From positions 1-6,245 of the forward strand of contig DLOL01000085.1 in NCBI GenBank assembly GCA_002478485.1: 6,245 nucleotides of DNA, written 5' to 3'. The stretch comes from Eubacteriaceae bacterium UBA7485. GTDB taxonomy: Bacteria > Bacillota > Clostridia > Eubacteriales > Eubacteriaceae. Made by a program: the position numbers and the translations under genes. This document shows positions 5,289 through 6,245 of this stretch, piece by piece (position 1 is the first letter of the stretch; each line of letters begins with the position of its first letter). The notes below the pieces were generated by a model, which saw only the letters and a list, made by a program, of their open reading frames with translations, did not search any database and was not told where the DNA came from.

Positions 5289-5872
5289 GATTCACTTTCT
5301 AGATCAGAGGATGTGTCTGCTCCATGGAAATAAAGATCGATATGGACCGTCAGGATTTCTTTAAAATCCTTAAGGTTTGCTTTATACCCTGTAAACTCTG
5401 AAAAATCGTCATATTTGTAAAAAACAAATTGCGCGGCCGACATCATCTCAAAGGCAATCAAGCGCAGTTCCTTCTCGGTCTTGGTTGAGCCGTAGTATTC
5501 TCTCAGGTATGGCAAGATTCTCTCAGGAAGCTTTTTGGGCGCTTCCCTCAGTAAATACGGAATGGCGATCCGAATCAAGCCTTCATACTGAATGACTCCC
5601 TGAATAAACTGGGTCATGGACTGCAGGAGCCTCTCCTTGACGGGGAGAGAGCTGTCTTCGGCAATTGTCAGATCACGGTAACGATCCGATATCAGTTCCT
5701 CAATGGCTGTATTGAGCAGCCTGTCTTTTGTTCCAAAGCAGTAGTTAATCATCGCAAGGCTGACACCAGCTCGCTTGGCGATCTGCCGGGCGGTAATCTT
5801 CTCTGGATTGGGTTCCATCAGGAGGGCTTTCGTGGCTGAAATCAGCTGTTTTCTGGTTTCTTTACGACTCAT
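5285..5872 (-). CDS. TetR/AcrR-family transcriptional regulator
   Basis: A 195-residue regulator and first gene of the operon. The N-terminal DNA-binding domain is clear: SRKETRKQLISATKALL (2-18, helix 1) and the helix-turn-helix ITARQIAKRAGVSLAMINYCFGTKDRLL (26-53), with the recognition helix VSLAMINYCF in the usual place. Residues from about 60 to 190 are the helical dimerisation and ligand-binding domain, too variable to name a ligand. The ATG at 5872 is chosen because AGGAG (5882-5878) lies 5 nt upstream. A longer frame from 5941 would begin upstream of the promoter's transcription start and across the operator. The gene is co-transcribed with the acyltransferase (ATGA overlap). It probably represses its own operon through the palindrome at 5885-5900, with a lipid or lipid precursor as a plausible but unproven inducer. 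Confidence 0.93.
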   Translation of the reverse strand: MSRKETRKQLISATKALLMEPNPEKITARQIAKRAGVSLAMINYCFGTKDRLLNTAIEELISDRYRDLTIAEDSSLPVKERLLQSMTQFIQGVIQYEGLIRIAIPYLLREAPKKLPERILPYLREYYGSTKTEKELRLIAFEMMSAAQFVFYKYDDFSEFTGYKANLKDFKEILTVHIDLYFHGADTSSDLESES

Positions 5873-5877
5873 GTCTT

Positions 5878-5882
5878 CTCCT
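5878..5882 (-). promoter_or_regulatory. Ribosome binding site fixing the TetR start
   Basis: AGGAG on the minus strand, 5 nt before the ATG at 5872. It excludes the longer frame. Confidence 0.8.
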
Positions 5883-5884
5883 GA

Positions 5885-5900
5885 TTTAAACATGTTTAAA
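5885..5900. promoter_or_regulatory. 16-bp perfect palindrome, probable TetR operator
   Basis: TTTAAACATGTTTAAA reads identically on both strands. It begins about two bases after the predicted transcription start of the operon and ends 12 bp before the TetR ATG. This is a standard place for an autorepressor operator. Size and symmetry fit a TetR dimer site. Confidence 0.7.
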
Positions 5901-5908
5901 GTCTGTTT

Positions 5909-5937
5909 AGTATATTCTCTATATCGAAGTTTGTCAA
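5909..5937 (-). promoter_or_regulatory. SigA promoter of the TetR-acyltransferase-GT8 operon
   Basis: On the minus strand: TTGACA (5937-5932), exactly 17 bp, TATACT (5914-5909). The -35 is consensus and the -10 has one mismatch, so transcription should be strong when not repressed, starting near 5902. A smaller palindrome, GTTTG-t-CAAAC (5929-5939), covers the -35 and could be a second protein site. Confidence 0.88.
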
Positions 5938-6040
5938 ACACACCAATTTGGTTTGTTTTAAAAGAAAACGATTTACGCGTCCGAGGCCCGCGTGTTTCAA
6001 TTCCGGCGCCGATACGCTGTAATTTTCATAAACAGGTGCA

Positions 6041-6055
6041 ACAGGGTTTCCCTGT
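6041..6055. other. Short hairpin ACAGGG-ttt-CCCTGT
   Basis: A perfect 6-bp stem with a 3-nt loop. No T-tract follows on either strand, so it is not a typical terminator. Its function is unknown. Confidence 0.4.
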
Positions 6056-6101
6056 GTAAATCTAGTGTACATTATGAAAACGATTGTTGTATTTCTCAGA
6101 T

Positions 6102-6128
6102 AAAAAAACAGGCTGCCCTCCTTCCTGT
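6102..6128 (-). terminator. Candidate intrinsic terminator (minus strand)
   Basis: On the minus strand ACAGG (6128-6124) pairs with CCTGT (6112-6108), followed by an unbroken run of seven T (6108-6102, the first shared with the stem). A longer alternative stem, CAGGGTGC (6146-6139) with GCAGCCTG, has one mismatch. It would stop transcription arriving from the right and insulate the operon promoter. Confidence 0.45.
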
Positions 6129-6203
6129 GTTGATGTGCACCCTGTCAAGTAGACGCGTGATTTATAGAAATTTCTTGTTTAAAGATAAAAGTCTGAAGGA
6201 ATA

Positions 6204-6232
6204 TTGAAAAATCATATTTTTCATCATATTTA
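6204..6232 (+). promoter_or_regulatory. Possible promoter facing out of the right edge
   Basis: TTGAAA (6204-6209), 17 bp, TATTTA (6227-6232). The 8-bp inverted repeat TGAAAAAT/ATTTTTCA fills the spacer and could bind a regulator. It conflicts with the adjacent ribosome-binding-like AAAGGAAGG (6235-6243), which would then start at the first transcribed bases, so at most one reading is likely right. Confidence 0.3.
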
Positions 6233-6234
6233 CG

Positions 6235-6243
6235 AAAGGAAGG
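6235..6243 (+). promoter_or_regulatory. Possible ribosome binding site at the right edge
   Basis: AAAGGAAGG ends two bases before the window stops. If real, a plus-strand gene begins just outside, near 6249-6253. This rests only on a purine-rich match. Confidence 0.35.
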
Positions 6244-6245
6244 CT

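Larger units (their letters stand above)
5938..6245. other. Gene-free right flank with several structured elements
   Basis: I see no convincing gene here. The region holds ACCAA-t-TTGGT (5942-5952), a 10-bp direct repeat GAAAACGATT (5964-5973 and 6076-6085), a 6-bp hairpin ACAGGG-ttt-CCCTGT (6041-6055), a minus-strand terminator candidate (6102-6128), and an 8-bp inverted repeat TGAAAAAT-cat-ATTTTTCA (6205-6223). A plus-strand frame at 5992-6207 starts with GTG, has no ribosome binding site and no family features. On the minus strand, two frames are open from the edge to stops at 6162 and 6145, so the 3' end of a gene lying further right cannot be excluded. Confidence 0.6.

Noticed and set aside
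5873..5941. 23-residue N-terminal extension of the TetR protein
   Set aside because: It would be encoded by the promoter and operator, upstream of the predicted transcription start.
5964..6085. GAAAACGATT repeats (5964-5973, 6076-6085) as CcpA cre sites
   Set aside because: Only the 5' half of the cre pattern matches; the 3' half has two or three mismatches in each copy.
5992..6207. Plus-strand 71-codon frame
   Set aside because: It starts with GTG, has no ribosome binding site, has unlikely composition (many Cys and Arg) and no recognisable motif.
1..6245. CRISPR array, tRNA or rRNA genes
   Set aside because: I saw no regularly spaced direct repeats and no tRNA cloverleaf or rRNA-like segments on either strand.

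Overview
The window looks like a Bacillota (Firmicutes) chromosome segment of moderate GC. The basis is strong AGGAG-type ribosome binding sites, a Veg-family gene, SigA-type promoters (one is TTGACA-N17-TATACT), a SigB-like promoter and intrinsic hairpin/T-tract terminators. I cannot name a genus; Clostridia or Erysipelotrichia-like lineages are plausible.

Layout from left to right. (1) 1-394: a short veg gene (+) lies between two perfect 68-bp inverted copies of its own promoter, ribosome binding site and start codon. The outer arm begins exactly at base 1. This is either a real inverted duplication or a fold-back artefact. (2) 395-475: a spacer with a 15-bp GC-rich palindrome. (3) 476-1192 (-): a HAD-superfamily phosphatase of the phosphoglycolate phosphatase type. 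(4) 1193-1391: a divergent promoter region, with a SigA-type -10 for the phosphatase and a SigB-like promoter for the next gene. (5) 1392-1709 (+): a small, highly charged protein made almost entirely of nine ungapped 11-residue repeats, resembling LEA, apolipoprotein or synuclein-type amphipathic helices. (6) 1736-1810: a bidirectional terminator plus a second strong hairpin, where two convergent units end. (7) 1843-5872 (-): a compact five-gene operon read right to left: TetR regulator, PlsC-like acyltransferase, GT8 glycosyltransferase, second GT8 glycosyltransferase, second PlsC-like acyltransferase. Junctions are 4-nt ATGA overlaps or gaps of a few nucleotides. (8) 5873-5937: the operon promoter, with a perfect 16-bp palindrome at the transcription start, a likely TetR operator. 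(9) 5938-6245: no convincing gene; hairpins, a minus-strand terminator candidate, and a possible promoter and ribosome binding site at the right edge.

The operon is the most interesting functional unit. Two sugar-nucleotide-dependent GT8 enzymes enclosed by two lysophospholipid-type acyltransferases, all under a TetR repressor, suggest synthesis or remodelling of an acylated glycolipid at the inner face of the membrane. The product is not determinable from sequence. The 11-mer repeat protein next to it could bind membranes, but it is transcribed separately and a functional link is only a guess.
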